From the NCBI RefSeq assembly GCF_004349145.1, contig NZ_SMFO01000003.1:124001-188000 (forward strand): a DNA stretch of 64,000 nucleotides, in the 5' to 3' direction. A program made the translations under genes and the position numbers. The stretch is from Flavobacterium hiemivividum (GTDB lineage Bacteria; Bacteroidota; Bacteroidia; Flavobacteriales; Flavobacteriaceae). Positions 7,613 to 15,990 of this stretch are shown piece after piece (the stretch's first letter is position 1; every line of letters begins with the position of its first letter). The notes beneath the pieces were generated by a model that worked only from the letters and a program-made list of their open reading frames with translations, searched no databases and was not told where the DNA came from.

Positions 7613-8608
7613 TTACTTATTAATTAGCCTGCCACCAATATTTCCTGCAACAGACCCAGCTCCAGCTCCGGCAAGATTTCCCGATTTCATTGCAGTTTGG
7701 TTAACATTACGGGTAAAGTTTCCGGCACCCCCTGCCTGAATAATCCAACCCGTTACCGTTGGAATTGTAAAATATCCTATAATACCGATAATCATAAAAA
7801 TGATATACACGGTATTACTTGTATCGGGTATATAGGTTGGGTCGGCAAGCATTTCGATATCCCGTTCCAATATCAGCGATTGTATCCTTGCTAACATCGA
7901 ACTGAACAAATCTGAAACTGGAAGCCAGAGGTAAACACTTATATACCTTGTAAACCATTGCGAGAGCGTGGATTGAAAACCGTCCCACACGGAAATAGCA
8001 AAGGCAATTGGTCCGAGTATGGACAACACTATCAGAAAAAATGTTCGTATGGTATCAATAACCAATGCAGCCGCCTGAAAAAGTATTTCCAGTAAATTGC
8101 GAAACCATTCCTTTATTGCTTTCTCAATCTTGTAGGCTTGCCTGTCCATATACATTCCTGCCATTGTTCCCACATCAGAAGGCGACCAGCCCAATTCCTC
8201 CAATTTCTTATCAAATTCCTCATCCGATGCCATATAAGCAGTTTCGGGATTTCTTACCATTGCTTCGTATTCCAATTGGTCTTTCTGCTGTTGCAATTTA
8301 TTGAGGTCAAGTACCTGGTCTTCGAGAATGGAATGGGTTCCTGTTACTATCGGATTGAGAATTGCATTGATGGTTCCCAACACGATTGTTGGGAAAAACA
8401 TAATGCAAAGTCCCAAAGCAAACGGACGTAACAATGGAAACATATCAATTGGTTCGGCTCGGCTTAAAGCCTGCCAAACCTTTAATGCCACATAGAACAA
8501 AGCGCCTAATCCGGCCACACCTTTAGCTACTCCTGCCATATCACCGGCAAGTGGCATCATATCATCGTACAGCGAACGCAGTACTTCGTGAAGATTATTC
8601 CATTCCAT
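7613..8608 (-). CDS. traJ: Conjugative transfer protein TraJ (VirB6/TrbL-like), 331 aa
   Basis: Polytopic inner-membrane protein with at least five hydrophobic segments, among them residues about 30-47, 65-90, 165-210 and 268-292. A Gly/Ala-rich C-terminus (GAGAGSVAGNIGGRLINK) is typical of TrbL/VirB6-type channel proteins. It starts 2 bp after the traI stop, so the two are coupled. Expected role: the inner-membrane pore of the mating channel. Confidence 0.88.
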   Translation of the reverse strand: MEWNNLHEVLRSLYDDMMPLAGDMAGVAKGVAGLGALFYVALKVWQALSRAEPIDMFPLLRPFALGLCIMFFPTIVLGTINAILNPIVTGTHSILEDQVLDLNKLQQQKDQLEYEAMVRNPETAYMASDEEFDKKLEELGWSPSDVGTMAGMYMDRQAYKIEKAIKEWFRNLLEILFQAAALVIDTIRTFFLIVLSILGPIAFAISVWDGFQSTLSQWFTRYISVYLWLPVSDLFSSMLARIQSLILERDIEMLADPTYIPDTSNTVYIIFMIIGIIGYFTIPTVTGWIIQAGGAGNFTRNVNQTAMKSGNLAGAGAGSVAGNIGGRLINK

Positions 8609-8610
8609 TT

Positions 8611-9243
8611 TTACCAGTATTTTTGGTTAGAAGTTCCATACAAGTCAAGCACTCGTTTGGCATCGTTTTTCTTTTTCGCTCTCAGGTAGCTTACAGATAT
8701 GTTCTTGTTGGTGTAATAGCGAACAAGACTGTGATAATCCTTTACCTCTTTGTACACACGGTCGATAACATCCATACGCTCTTTGTCATTTAGCGAAAGG
8801 CTGGACGAGGTTATAATCTGCTTCAATTCCTTTAGCAGTTCCGTACTTTCATTTAGCAATGAAGAATAACCGTTGCCGATGGCTACCAATTCCTGTGGCG
8901 AAAAATTTGGATCGTTCATCATCTTGCCAAAATTCTGCACATACATTTCCGAAACATCACCTACCAACAAAGCAGTCTGTTGCACTTTACGAGCATCTTT
9001 TACAAGGTTGTTTATAGCCTGTAGTTTGTCGTAATACTCTTTGCCTTGCTTATACACTTTTTCCACTTCCTTAAAATTCTTAACCACATTGCTTACAGTG
9101 GAAGAAGTCTGTATAATTTCGTTCGCACTATTGAGGATGCCTGAAGCCAGATTTGCAGGATCTGTAACCACGAATTGTGCTTTTGCGGACGGTGCTACGG
9201 CAAGCGTTAATGCCATACACACCATAAAAATGATTTTTTTCAT
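8611..9243 (-). CDS. traI: Conjugative transfer protein TraI (DUF4141), 210 aa
   Basis: A clear signal peptide (MKKIIFMVCMALTLAVAPSA, then KAQ) leads into a mostly helical protein with heptad-like stretches between about residues 40 and 180. DUF4141 proteins in this operon slot resemble VirB5/TrbJ-type exported helical components. Located 27 bp after traG and 2 bp before traJ. Role inferred from order and secondary-structure pattern only. Confidence 0.85.
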   Translation of the reverse strand: MKKIIFMVCMALTLAVAPSAKAQFVVTDPANLASGILNSANEIIQTSSTVSNVVKNFKEVEKVYKQGKEYYDKLQAINNLVKDARKVQQTALLVGDVSEMYVQNFGKMMNDPNFSPQELVAIGNGYSSLLNESTELLKELKQIITSSSLSLNDKERMDVIDRVYKEVKDYHSLVRYYTNKNISVSYLRAKKKNDAKRVLDLYGTSNQKYW

Positions 9244-9270
9244 TTTCTTAAATTTTAAATTGTTAATGAA

Positions 9271-11775
9271 TTATTGATTTGCACTATCACGCCGTTGCAT
9301 AGCGATGTGCTTAATGGCGAGTTCTACATTGCCATCCAGTTCAGATGCGAGTTGCATCACTTCCAGTTTTTCGGTTTCTTCGGTGGTGTATGCGAGATAT
9401 TCCTCCAAACTAACTTCTGTGGCATATACCGCAGAGTGTGTTCCACCCAAGCCAATCCATACTTCCTTGTAAAGTCGTGATGGGTCGTTGTTCATATTGA
9501 TAGAAAGTACTTGCGCTTTTTCCTTATCTGTAAGTCCTAGCATTGCCTGTATATCATCGAACTTGTTCATATACTTTCGCTGGTCGAGCAGGATTTTACA
9601 ATCGCTGTTGTTTATGATACTTTCCTTTACAATGGGCGATTGGATGATATCGTCCACTTCTTGTGTTACGACAATGGCTTCGCCAAAAAACTTCCTTACC
9701 GTTTTGAATAAATACTTGATGTATTCAGCCATTCCTTCTTTGGCGATGGCTTTCCAGGCTTCTTCAATCAGGATGAGTTTTCGGATACCTTTTAGCCTTC
9801 TCATTTTGTTGATGAAGACTTCCATAATGATGATGGTCACAATTGGAAAGAGGATTTTATGGTCTTTGATGGCATCAATCTCAAACACAATAAAGCGTTT
9901 GGAAAGCAGGTCTAATTGTTTATCAGAATTCAACAGATAATCATATTCGCCACCTTTGTAATAAGGTTCCAAAACATTGAGAAAATTGGCAATGTCAAAG
10001 TCTTTTTCCCTTACTTGTTTTTCTTCCAATACCTTACGATAATCGCCTTTCACATATTCATAGAAACCATTGAAGGATGGAAAAATATCATCTTGTTTAA
10101 TGCGTTCGATGTAACCGCTTACGGCATTTGATAATGCAACTTCTTCCGAACGGGTCGGTGGTTCATCATCACGTTTCCAAAGGGTAAGTATTAAGGTTTT
10201 AACACTTTCTCTTTTTTCAATGTCAAACACACCATCATCGGTGTAGAAAGGATTAAAGGCAATAGGATTATCTTCGGTATAAGTAAAGTAAACGCCGTCT
10301 TCGCCTTTGGTTTTGCCTTTGATGAGTTCGCATAAACCCTGATAAGAATTGCCAGTATCAACCAACAAAACGTGAGCACCTTGCTCATAATATTGGCGAA
10401 CCATATGGTTAGTGAAAAACGATTTTCCACTTCCCGAAGGACCCAGTATAAACTTGTTCCGGTTCGTGATGATACCCCGTTTCATCGGTAAATCCGATAT
10501 ATCCAAATGAATAGGCTTTCCGGTCAATCGGTCAGCCATCTTAATGCCAAATGGCGATGGCGAATTGTCGTAATTGGTTTCTTCTGTAAAAAAACACAAA
10601 GCAGGTTCAATGAACGTGTAAAAACTTTCCTCACTCGGAAAATCGCCTGCATTACCCGGCATTCCTGCCCAATATAGTGTTGCTACATCTGTAGTGTTGT
10701 GGCGAGGCTTACACTCCATTAATGCCAACGCACTACCGCAATCATTCTTTAGTTGCTTGAGTTCTGCTGGATCATCCGACCAAGCCATAATGTTGAAGTG
10801 TGCCCGAATAGAAGACAACCCGAAACTGTGTGCTTCATTCAGGTATTTTTCTATCCACTCTTTGTTGATTTGATTTGCCCGACTGTAGCGAGCCAACGAA
10901 TGCATATTTCTTGCAGACTTTTCAAACTTTTGTAGGTTGGCTTCGCTGTTATCCAAAAACAAATACTGGTTGTAAATATGATTACAGCTTAACAGCAATC
11001 CCACAGGTGCAGCAAACGACAAACGGCAGTCGCTTCGGTCGGTAGATAGTTTTTCAAAACGGGTATCAGCAGATACTGTTCCGGGCAAATCGTCGGTATC
11101 GGATAAAGTGTGCAGACACAATCTTTTGTTACCAATACGAATTTCTTCGCCACCCAATGCAATGTCTTGCATCGGTGTTCCAACTTCTCTTGATAATGTT
11201 AGGTATTGCTCCAATAATCCCTGCTTTCCATCTGTACCGATGATTTCGTCTTCGGTCAACCGTTGCAGTTTGATAAACCCGCTATCGTTTACGATACGTT
11301 CAAATTGTGCTATGGCTTCCATAAAGCGATGTATCACTTCCTTATCCCTGATTTCCTTCGGTATCAGTGTTCCTCTGCAAAGCGAACTGAAATTACTCTG
11401 CATTCGCATACGCTCTTTGCTCGTTTTAGTTAGGAACAGATAACAATAATGGTTCAGAAAAGGACGTTCATTGAAATGGCGTTGGTAGGATTTTGCTAGA
11501 AAACTTTGGTCATCTTTTGCCAAATCGGGTGCATAATTTTCTTTGATGTACCAATCCTGTTTATGGACTATCGTGAAATCTGGCAAGGTTTTGATAGCCT
11601 TATGCCAAGCGGAATGGATAGCTTCATATTCAGCAGAAGCCACGGTAAACAGCTCCGGCAGATGTACTTCAAAGCAGGCAGTAATGTCCGCATCTTTTGA
11701 CAGAATACAATTGTTCTCTACCGCCAATAATGGAAACTTGCTTTCCAGTGTTGTTGATTTTGCTGTATTTATCAT
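9271..11775 (-). CDS. traG: TraG, VirB4-like conjugation ATPase, 834 aa
   Basis: Large cytoplasmic ATPase that powers the type IV channel. The Walker A motif GPSGSGKS is at residues 445-452, followed by VLLVDTGNSYQGLCEL, and the Walker B region LILIEEAWKAIAKEGMAEY and the later VTQEVDDI segment are in the expected order. Length and N-terminal TraG_N-like region are those of Bacteroidetes TraG proteins, which correspond to VirB4 rather than to the VirD4 coupling protein (that is MobC here). Its ATG overlaps the traF stop. Confidence 0.93.
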   Translation of the reverse strand: MINTAKSTTLESKFPLLAVENNCILSKDADITACFEVHLPELFTVASAEYEAIHSAWHKAIKTLPDFTIVHKQDWYIKENYAPDLAKDDQSFLAKSYQRHFNERPFLNHYCYLFLTKTSKERMRMQSNFSSLCRGTLIPKEIRDKEVIHRFMEAIAQFERIVNDSGFIKLQRLTEDEIIGTDGKQGLLEQYLTLSREVGTPMQDIALGGEEIRIGNKRLCLHTLSDTDDLPGTVSADTRFEKLSTDRSDCRLSFAAPVGLLLSCNHIYNQYLFLDNSEANLQKFEKSARNMHSLARYSRANQINKEWIEKYLNEAHSFGLSSIRAHFNIMAWSDDPAELKQLKNDCGSALALMECKPRHNTTDVATLYWAGMPGNAGDFPSEESFYTFIEPALCFFTEETNYDNSPSPFGIKMADRLTGKPIHLDISDLPMKRGIITNRNKFILGPSGSGKSFFTNHMVRQYYEQGAHVLLVDTGNSYQGLCELIKGKTKGEDGVYFTYTEDNPIAFNPFYTDDGVFDIEKRESVKTLILTLWKRDDEPPTRSEEVALSNAVSGYIERIKQDDIFPSFNGFYEYVKGDYRKVLEEKQVREKDFDIANFLNVLEPYYKGGEYDYLLNSDKQLDLLSKRFIVFEIDAIKDHKILFPIVTIIIMEVFINKMRRLKGIRKLILIEEAWKAIAKEGMAEYIKYLFKTVRKFFGEAIVVTQEVDDIIQSPIVKESIINNSDCKILLDQRKYMNKFDDIQAMLGLTDKEKAQVLSINMNNDPSRLYKEVWIGLGGTHSAVYATEVSLEEYLAYTTEETEKLEVMQLASELDGNVELAIKHIAMQRRDSANQ

Positions 11776-12104
11776 CGTACATTAGGTTTAGTGGTAAATT
11801 TTAAATAACGATGTACAGGCTTGCGACAAATGATGTAGCGAGGATGCCGTTTATTAGCCGCTATTTTCATTAATCCGTGTTCGCCATATTTTCTGTTCAG
11901 TGAGAAGGTTTGCCACACAATCAGCGAAGCACCACCTGCTCCAAGAAAAAGACAGATATAAGAATTAACCCCGATCATATATAATATCATCACGAGGATT
12001 AGGGTGCCGAGCAATCCACCTGCGAAAATGAACAAGTATTGTGCTTTCAACCCTTTAAATTCCACCGTTCTTCCAATACCCTTATTGATGTTATAATTAC
12101 TCAT
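11772..12104 (-). CDS. traF: Conjugative transfer protein TraF (DUF4133), 110 aa
   Basis: I place the start at the ATG at 12104 (MSNYNINKGIGRTVEFKGLK), the family's normal N-terminus. A longer frame to 12179 would add 25 residues antisense-like in character and overlap traE. Two membrane segments follow, about residues 24-44 and 50-68, typical of VirB3-like proteins that pair with VirB4. The stop overlaps the traG start. Spacing to traE is 11 bp. Confidence 0.88.
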   Translation of the reverse strand: MSNYNINKGIGRTVEFKGLKAQYLFIFAGGLLGTLILVMILYMIGVNSYICLFLGAGGASLIVWQTFSLNRKYGEHGLMKIAANKRHPRYIICRKPVHRYLKFTTKPNVR

Positions 12105-12115
12105 AAGGCAGGGGA

Positions 12116-12421
12116 TTAAAGGAAGAATGAACGAAGGACGGTTGCCGCTACGATGAGGAAAATACACGCACCGAACCACGAAGCCGCCGTTTTGCTTGTA
12201 TCAGGATCACCCGAACTGAACTTGTTGTACACTTTAACACCTCCGATGAGACCTACTACGGCACCAATGGCGTAGATGAGTTGTGTGGCAGGGTCGAAAT
12301 AAGACGTTACCATTTGAGTTGCTTCGTTGATACCGGCTGTACCATTTCCTTGGGCGAAGGCACCAATTCCCGACAGCATAGCCACGGCTGCCAGCAAAGC
12401 TTTTTTTCTCTGTTTTTTCAT
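12116..12421 (-). CDS. traE: Conjugative transfer protein TraE (DUF4134), 101 aa
   Basis: Signal peptide ending AMLSGIGAFAQ at residue 24, then two hydrophobic segments (about residues 47-63 and 82-99) separated by a GGVKVYNKF loop: the size and hairpin topology of a VirB2-type pilin. First gene of the long leftward tra operon. Upstream lies the two-unit element-type promoter (12475-12544), about 50 bp from the ATG, so traE-traQ transcription is probably set here. Confidence 0.88.
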   Translation of the reverse strand: MKKQRKKALLAAVAMLSGIGAFAQGNGTAGINEATQMVTSYFDPATQLIYAIGAVVGLIGGVKVYNKFSSGDPDTSKTAASWFGACIFLIVAATVLRSFFL

Positions 12422-12474
12422 AATTGAAATACATTAAATTGTTATTCTTTCCCACACCTTGCGGGCTTTCGTGA

Positions 12475-12544
12475 CAAAGGTGTTATAGAAAAAGAGGCCT
12501 TATAATAATGTGGCAGTGAGTGGAATTACTTGGCGGTGAGTGGC
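12475..12544 (-). promoter_or_regulatory. Element-type promoter of the traE-traQ operon
   Basis: Minus strand: unit 1 GCCACTCACCGCC (12544-12532), unit 2 TCCACTCACTGCCAC (12524-12510), 27 bp, then CACCTTTG (12482-12475), one base off TAnnTTTG. Unit starts are 20 bp apart, the same geometry as at four other operons. Leader to the traE ATG would be about 45 nt. Confidence 0.55.
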
Positions 12545-12631
12545 GGTTGAAGGCTCAAAAAACAATATATTAGCGTATCTTGCTAATTCTATTTAGAAGT
12601 ATTTAATAGCATTAATAAAGAAAAAATTAGA

Positions 12632-13432
12632 ATGGCAAGTATTAAACATCCCGTGTTTGAAGCTCACATATTGGAAGGGTTATGCAGAACAATTGGTGAT
12701 ACGGCAGATGGCTTAACGGGTACAGAAATTGGACAAATTCTTTTAAATTCTAATATTCCAGATATAGACCCCCAAAACACAAAATGGAGAAGATTATATT
12801 CAGCATTTGCTGAGTGGCAAAATCAGCATCAATGTTCAAATCACATATTAAGATTTGTACAAGATGCTTTACAACCAGTACGTTATATTGGGAAAGAGGA
12901 AGTTTTTCATAACCGTAGATTGGAAGTAAATAAGCGGTTGTCGTTTATAGGTACTGAACTTACAGAGGAAGGAAAATTTAGATTAGTGGCAAAAGCAACT
13001 ACAATAGCCGATGCTGAACAAAGAGCTAGTCGCTTGAAACATAAATTAGAAAATAGAAACGTTCATACGGCTGTTTTTGAATATTGTAAAGCTGAATTAT
13101 TGTTTGAAAATTATTTTCATTCTGTTTTTGAAGCAACTAAAAGTGTTGCCGACCGTTTAAGAAAGTTGACTGGATTGTATGCTGACGGCAATGCTTTGGT
13201 AGAAACCGCATTTTCAACAACCAATCCTTTAATTAAAATCAATAATTTATTGACCGATACGGATAGAAGCGAACACATAGGATTATGTAATCTAATTAAG
13301 GGTGTTTTTGGCTTAATTAGAAATCCTACTGCACATCAACCTAAAATTAAATTTGAGATTACTGAAGAAGAGGCTCTTGACATTTTAAATACCATATCAT
13401 ATATCCATAAACGATTAGATAAAGCACTATAA
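12632..13432 (+). CDS. TIGR02391-family protein with HEPN-like RNase motif, 266 aa
   Basis: The C-terminal ~120 residues match the TIGR02391 (Hypoth_Ymh) pattern, ending FGLIRNPTAHQPKI. The R230-x4-H235 spacing fits the R-x4-6-H active site of HEPN ribonucleases known from toxin and abortive-infection proteins. The N-terminal half looks like a helical sensor or linker. No recognisable antitoxin gene is adjacent. It runs opposite to the flanking tra genes, between the traD and traE transcripts, and so is a passenger inserted at an operon junction. A defence or addiction role is an inference from the motif and position. Confidence 0.75.
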   Translation: MASIKHPVFEAHILEGLCRTIGDTADGLTGTEIGQILLNSNIPDIDPQNTKWRRLYSAFAEWQNQHQCSNHILRFVQDALQPVRYIGKEEVFHNRRLEVNKRLSFIGTELTEEGKFRLVAKATTIADAEQRASRLKHKLENRNVHTAVFEYCKAELLFENYFHSVFEATKSVADRLRKLTGLYADGNALVETAFSTTNPLIKINNLLTDTDRSEHIGLCNLIKGVFGLIRNPTAHQPKIKFEITEEEALDILNTISYIHKRLDKAL

Positions 13433-13436
13433 AAAC

Positions 13437-13464
13437 ATTGGGAAGTCTATACAAACTCCCCAAT
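13437..13464 (-). terminator. Terminator after traD, between converging genes
   Basis: ATTGGGAAGT (13437-13446) pairs with ACTCCCCAAT (13455-13464) with one mismatch, and on the minus strand it is followed by GTTTTT. It overlaps the traD stop and lies just past the TIGR02391 stop, so it ends the traA-B-D transcript. Confidence 0.65.
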
Positions 13465-14082
13465 ATCAAAATCTCTCAAATCATTTTTCCGCAAAGTGGA
13501 AGAACCGGCTTCCGTTTCAGAAGAAAGGCTACTGTCCAATAGCTCTGCTATTTTACGAGAAGCGCCTTCCATAGAACTTTCCAAAAGGCTGAATAATTCG
13601 GTTCCCTCTATTTTCTGAACTATAGCTATCGCTGTTTCCTTTTGAGATTGCTCCAGTTTTTCTTTTTGAAGCAGTATCCCCACGGAGTTTAGTTCTTCAA
13701 AGGTAACCCCTTGGGCAAAACCGTTATCGCCATCGGATAATTCGTACCTGTTCCATTCTTCCTCCTCTTCGTCAAAATCAGGCATATTACTGAAAACTTC
13801 GTCCAGCTCTTCCTGCGGAATTTGAATGCCGACGTTTTCATTTTCGTCGTATTCTATGTCAAAATTATCAGGATTTATTTCCAGTTCTTCAACTTGGCTT
13901 TCGGTGGCATTGTTTGGCACCGAAAGGCTTTTCTTAGGTCTAGGTTGCCCCATAATATCGGGCAGTTTAGGGTTGCTTTTTTCCTGTATCGGTTTTCTTT
14001 CTGAACTTTTTTTGATTACAATCTTGTCCTGCACAAGCAGGGCAATCACAATCAGCAGGCATATCACAATTACTATTTCCAT
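13447..14082 (-). CDS. traD: Conjugative transfer protein TraD, 211 aa
   Basis: One N-terminal membrane segment (residues 1-17, MEIVIVICLLIVIALLV), then an acidic, disordered-looking cytoplasmic region (NPDNFDIEYDENENVGI and FDEEEEEW) and a helical C-terminal part. Small TraD proteins of this layout follow the ParA/DUF3408 pair in Bacteroidetes elements and are unrelated to F-plasmid TraD. The 3-bp gap to the DUF3408 gene shows a shared operon. Function unknown. Confidence 0.75.
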   Translation of the reverse strand: MEIVIVICLLIVIALLVQDKIVIKKSSERKPIQEKSNPKLPDIMGQPRPKKSLSVPNNATESQVEELEINPDNFDIEYDENENVGIQIPQEELDEVFSNMPDFDEEEEEWNRYELSDGDNGFAQGVTFEELNSVGILLQKEKLEQSQKETAIAIVQKIEGTELFSLLESSMEGASRKIAELLDSSLSSETEAGSSTLRKNDLRDFDIGEFV

Positions 14083-14085
14083 AAC

Positions 14086-14526
14086 TTATAAAATGGGTTT
14101 GTATTTATCATTAAAACTCTTGGTAATCTGCTCGCCAAATTCCTGAAAATGGTAGTCCAGTAAATTGTCTAAATAACCGTAAATGGATATTTTGTCTTCA
14201 CCTATTACTTGTACAATACGTGACAATTTTTCGTGAAAATCTGGTCGGATATATACCGTTTTTCCATCTCGGGCATTCGTGTCTGTTCTTTTGAAAAAGA
14301 GGCTTTCGTAATCTGTTCCGTTTGTTTTTTTAATTTTGGTCTTTTCCTTCACAGCAGGTTTCTCCAATGGTAATTTTTCGGGCTGAACATATTCCTTTTC
14401 GAGGGCTTCAACAGTTTGTTCTGTGGGTAACTGTAATCCCTCTTTTTTTACGCCATCTACCATTAGGCTCATCATCAGTTCCTCGTTAATATCGGGCGTG
14501 TTTTTTTTCTTATTTTCTTTTTCCAT
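14086..14526 (-). CDS. DUF3408 protein (TraB/TraC position), 146 aa
   Basis: The acidic N-terminal half is linker-like. The C-terminal 75 residues (TVYIRPDFHEKLSRIVQVIG and YLDNLLDYHFQEFGEQI) are the DUF3408 domain, which resembles a ribbon-helix-helix DNA-binding fold. It follows the ParA gene by 4 bp, the arrangement of ParA with a small DNA-binding partner. The element's DUF3408 may therefore bind a site near traA or oriT; the repeated words at 15300-15660 are candidates. Confidence 0.82.
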   Translation of the reverse strand: MEKENKKKNTPDINEELMMSLMVDGVKKEGLQLPTEQTVEALEKEYVQPEKLPLEKPAVKEKTKIKKTNGTDYESLFFKRTDTNARDGKTVYIRPDFHEKLSRIVQVIGEDKISIYGYLDNLLDYHFQEFGEQITKSFNDKYKPIL

Positions 14527-14530
14527 TAGA

Positions 14531-15298
14531 CTATAATTGAATGATTTTTAAAAATTCATTTACAAATTGATCTAACTGGCAGGCTTTCATCAAGCGTTCA
14601 TCAGGTGGCATTACCGTAGAGCGGAAAACTGCTTTGCTGTTTACTTCACTTTCTTTGCGAAAACGGGTGCTGTTTTTGATTTGGCTCTGCATCAGGCTTA
14701 ATCCTAATTGGTCGATGAGTTGGTTATAAACCTCATATAAAGGTGTACTTTCCCTGCCATCAACCTGGTTCCAAAACAGGTTGATGGTTTCTATGGAAGT
14801 TTCGCCTTTTTTCATAATCACATCCTGCAAAAGTTGTGTAAAAATCAGTGTGCTTTCCATTACCACTCGGTCTGCCGTGATAGGTGTAAAAATGTGGTTC
14901 ATTCCTGCCAGTGCATTCAAAATACCGGGCGTGTTAACCGTTCCGGGCAGGTCAAAAAAGACCACATCAATAGGTACTGAAGAACTACTTAAAAATTCGT
15001 GAGCGGTTTCCAACACGCTATCAGCTTTGGATTGCATAATCGGATAGGCTTTTTTGTTGATGGTGGTAAATTGTTTGTAAGCCAGCTTTTTTAAAACTTC
15101 GTTTTCCATTACCATCGCCAAATCACGAGCCTTCATTTTCATCAGGCTGTGCTGAGGAAAATCGGCATCAAATACGGCTACATTATAGCCCAACCGATAG
15201 TGCATCGTACTTGCAACCAATGTTGTAAATGTACTTTTTCCCACACCGCCTTTTTGAGATGAAAAGGCGATAAATACTGTTTTGTGTTTTGCATTCAT
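14531..15298 (-). CDS. traA: ParA-family ATPase TraA, 255 aa
   Basis: Deviant Walker A motif KGGVGKST at residues 16-23, switch region VAVFDADFPQHS near residues 39-50, and Walker B-like DVVFFDLPGT near 109-118: a complete ParA/MinD-type ATPase. In Bacteroidetes conjugative elements this gene is called traA, and the family moves or positions DNA or protein complexes. It heads a three-gene unit with DUF3408 and traD. Its start is followed upstream by about 300 bp of repeat-rich non-coding DNA. Confidence 0.9.
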   Translation of the reverse strand: MNAKHKTVFIAFSSQKGGVGKSTFTTLVASTMHYRLGYNVAVFDADFPQHSLMKMKARDLAMVMENEVLKKLAYKQFTTINKKAYPIMQSKADSVLETAHEFLSSSSVPIDVVFFDLPGTVNTPGILNALAGMNHIFTPITADRVVMESTLIFTQLLQDVIMKKGETSIETINLFWNQVDGRESTPLYEVYNQLIDQLGLSLMQSQIKNSTRFRKESEVNSKAVFRSTVMPPDERLMKACQLDQFVNEFLKIIQL

Positions 15299-15660
15299 AT
15301 TTCAACTGTTTTTAAAATTTATATCCTCAATTACTTAGGTGCGCATATAGGTTTGTAGCTCTATACAGAATTATAGAAATAAGCAGGTAATTACGCACTA
15401 GGCTATTTATGTACTTGAATACATTTTTATGGCTGTAGGCAAATAGATTTGTACAACCATAATTAGTTATTTATGTACCTGCTTTTTTGCGTACACAATT
15501 GCATATTCAAGTATTTCAATAGGTGCTTTTTTACATCTGCACATTTGTATTTATTTACGTCGGTAATTAAGTACTTACGTTGTTACCTGCATAGCTAACT
15601 ACGTCCCTATATGTGTTTGTAAGTACAAATAAATGCAGATAAATAGGTGTTTACATTATC
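15299..15660. repeat. Repeat-rich non-coding region upstream of traA
   Basis: This stretch has no gene but many recurring short words: TATTTATGTAC at 15404-15414 and again at 15468-15478, plus several copies of GTACTTA/TAAGTAC, TAGGTG and GCAGGTA/TACCTGC in both orientations. Such clusters beside a parA gene are typical of centromere-like or autoregulatory sites for the ParA partner. If the promoter at 15626-15695 is real, the region would also be a roughly 320-nt leader of traA. Confidence 0.5.
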
Positions 15661-15695
15661 GTGGTAGTGTTTGGCTTCCAAAGGCAGAGTTTGTC
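15626..15695 (-). promoter_or_regulatory. Element-type promoter pointing at traA
   Basis: Minus strand: unit 1 GACAAACTCTGCC (15695-15683), unit 2 GCCAAACACTACCAC (15675-15661), 27 bp, then TTTATTTG (15633-15626), one base off TAnnTTTG. Unit starts are 20 bp apart. The unit pair is almost the same as that before the DUF1896 gene. A start here gives an unusually long leader to traA. Confidence 0.5.
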
Positions 15696-15699
15696 CTAG

Positions 15700-15990
15700 T
15701 TTCACATTGCAATACTCTTATCAACAGTTGGTTACTTTGTAAAATGAATTTTACTAACGGATTTATGCAAAGCATCTTGATAAAATGGACACGAAGCAGA
15801 ACGGCATCGGACCGATTTTCCCTGCTACATTTAATCCGTCCCGCAGGGCGGATTTTTGTGTTCATCAGAACACGGCAAGTTGTGTTTTGAGCATCTCGAA
15901 ACGATTTCGGATGCTCAAAACAACTTGCCCTGCCGGGGGCTAAAAAACACCTTCCGAAGTCAGGGTTTTGTGTAAATTATAAAAGGATTT
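15700..15990. other. Probable origin of transfer (oriT) region
   Basis: Non-coding DNA directly before mobA/mobB contains a long dyad: the arm at 15874-15895 pairs with 15910-15929 (one TG bulge), and the inner CGAAA/TTTCG extends it to a 3-nt tip. A GC-rich CCGTCCCGCAGGGCGG near-palindrome at about 15836-15851 and a CTGCCGGGGGC block at 15930-15940 flank it. Long imperfect hairpins beside the relaxase gene are the hallmark of oriT. The nick site cannot be fixed from sequence alone. Confidence 0.6.

Noticed and set aside
12105..12179. Longer traF start
   Set aside because: It overlaps traE and adds 25 residues outside the family pattern; the ATG at 12104 fits the family N-terminus.
15299..15660. 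Repeated words as a CRISPR array
   Set aside because: The words are short, irregularly spaced and in both directions; there are no regular spacers and no cas genes.
15633..15890. An 85-residue plus-strand frame across the oriT region
   Set aside because: No family pattern, overlaps the dyad and the repeat units, and the opposite frame is equally long.
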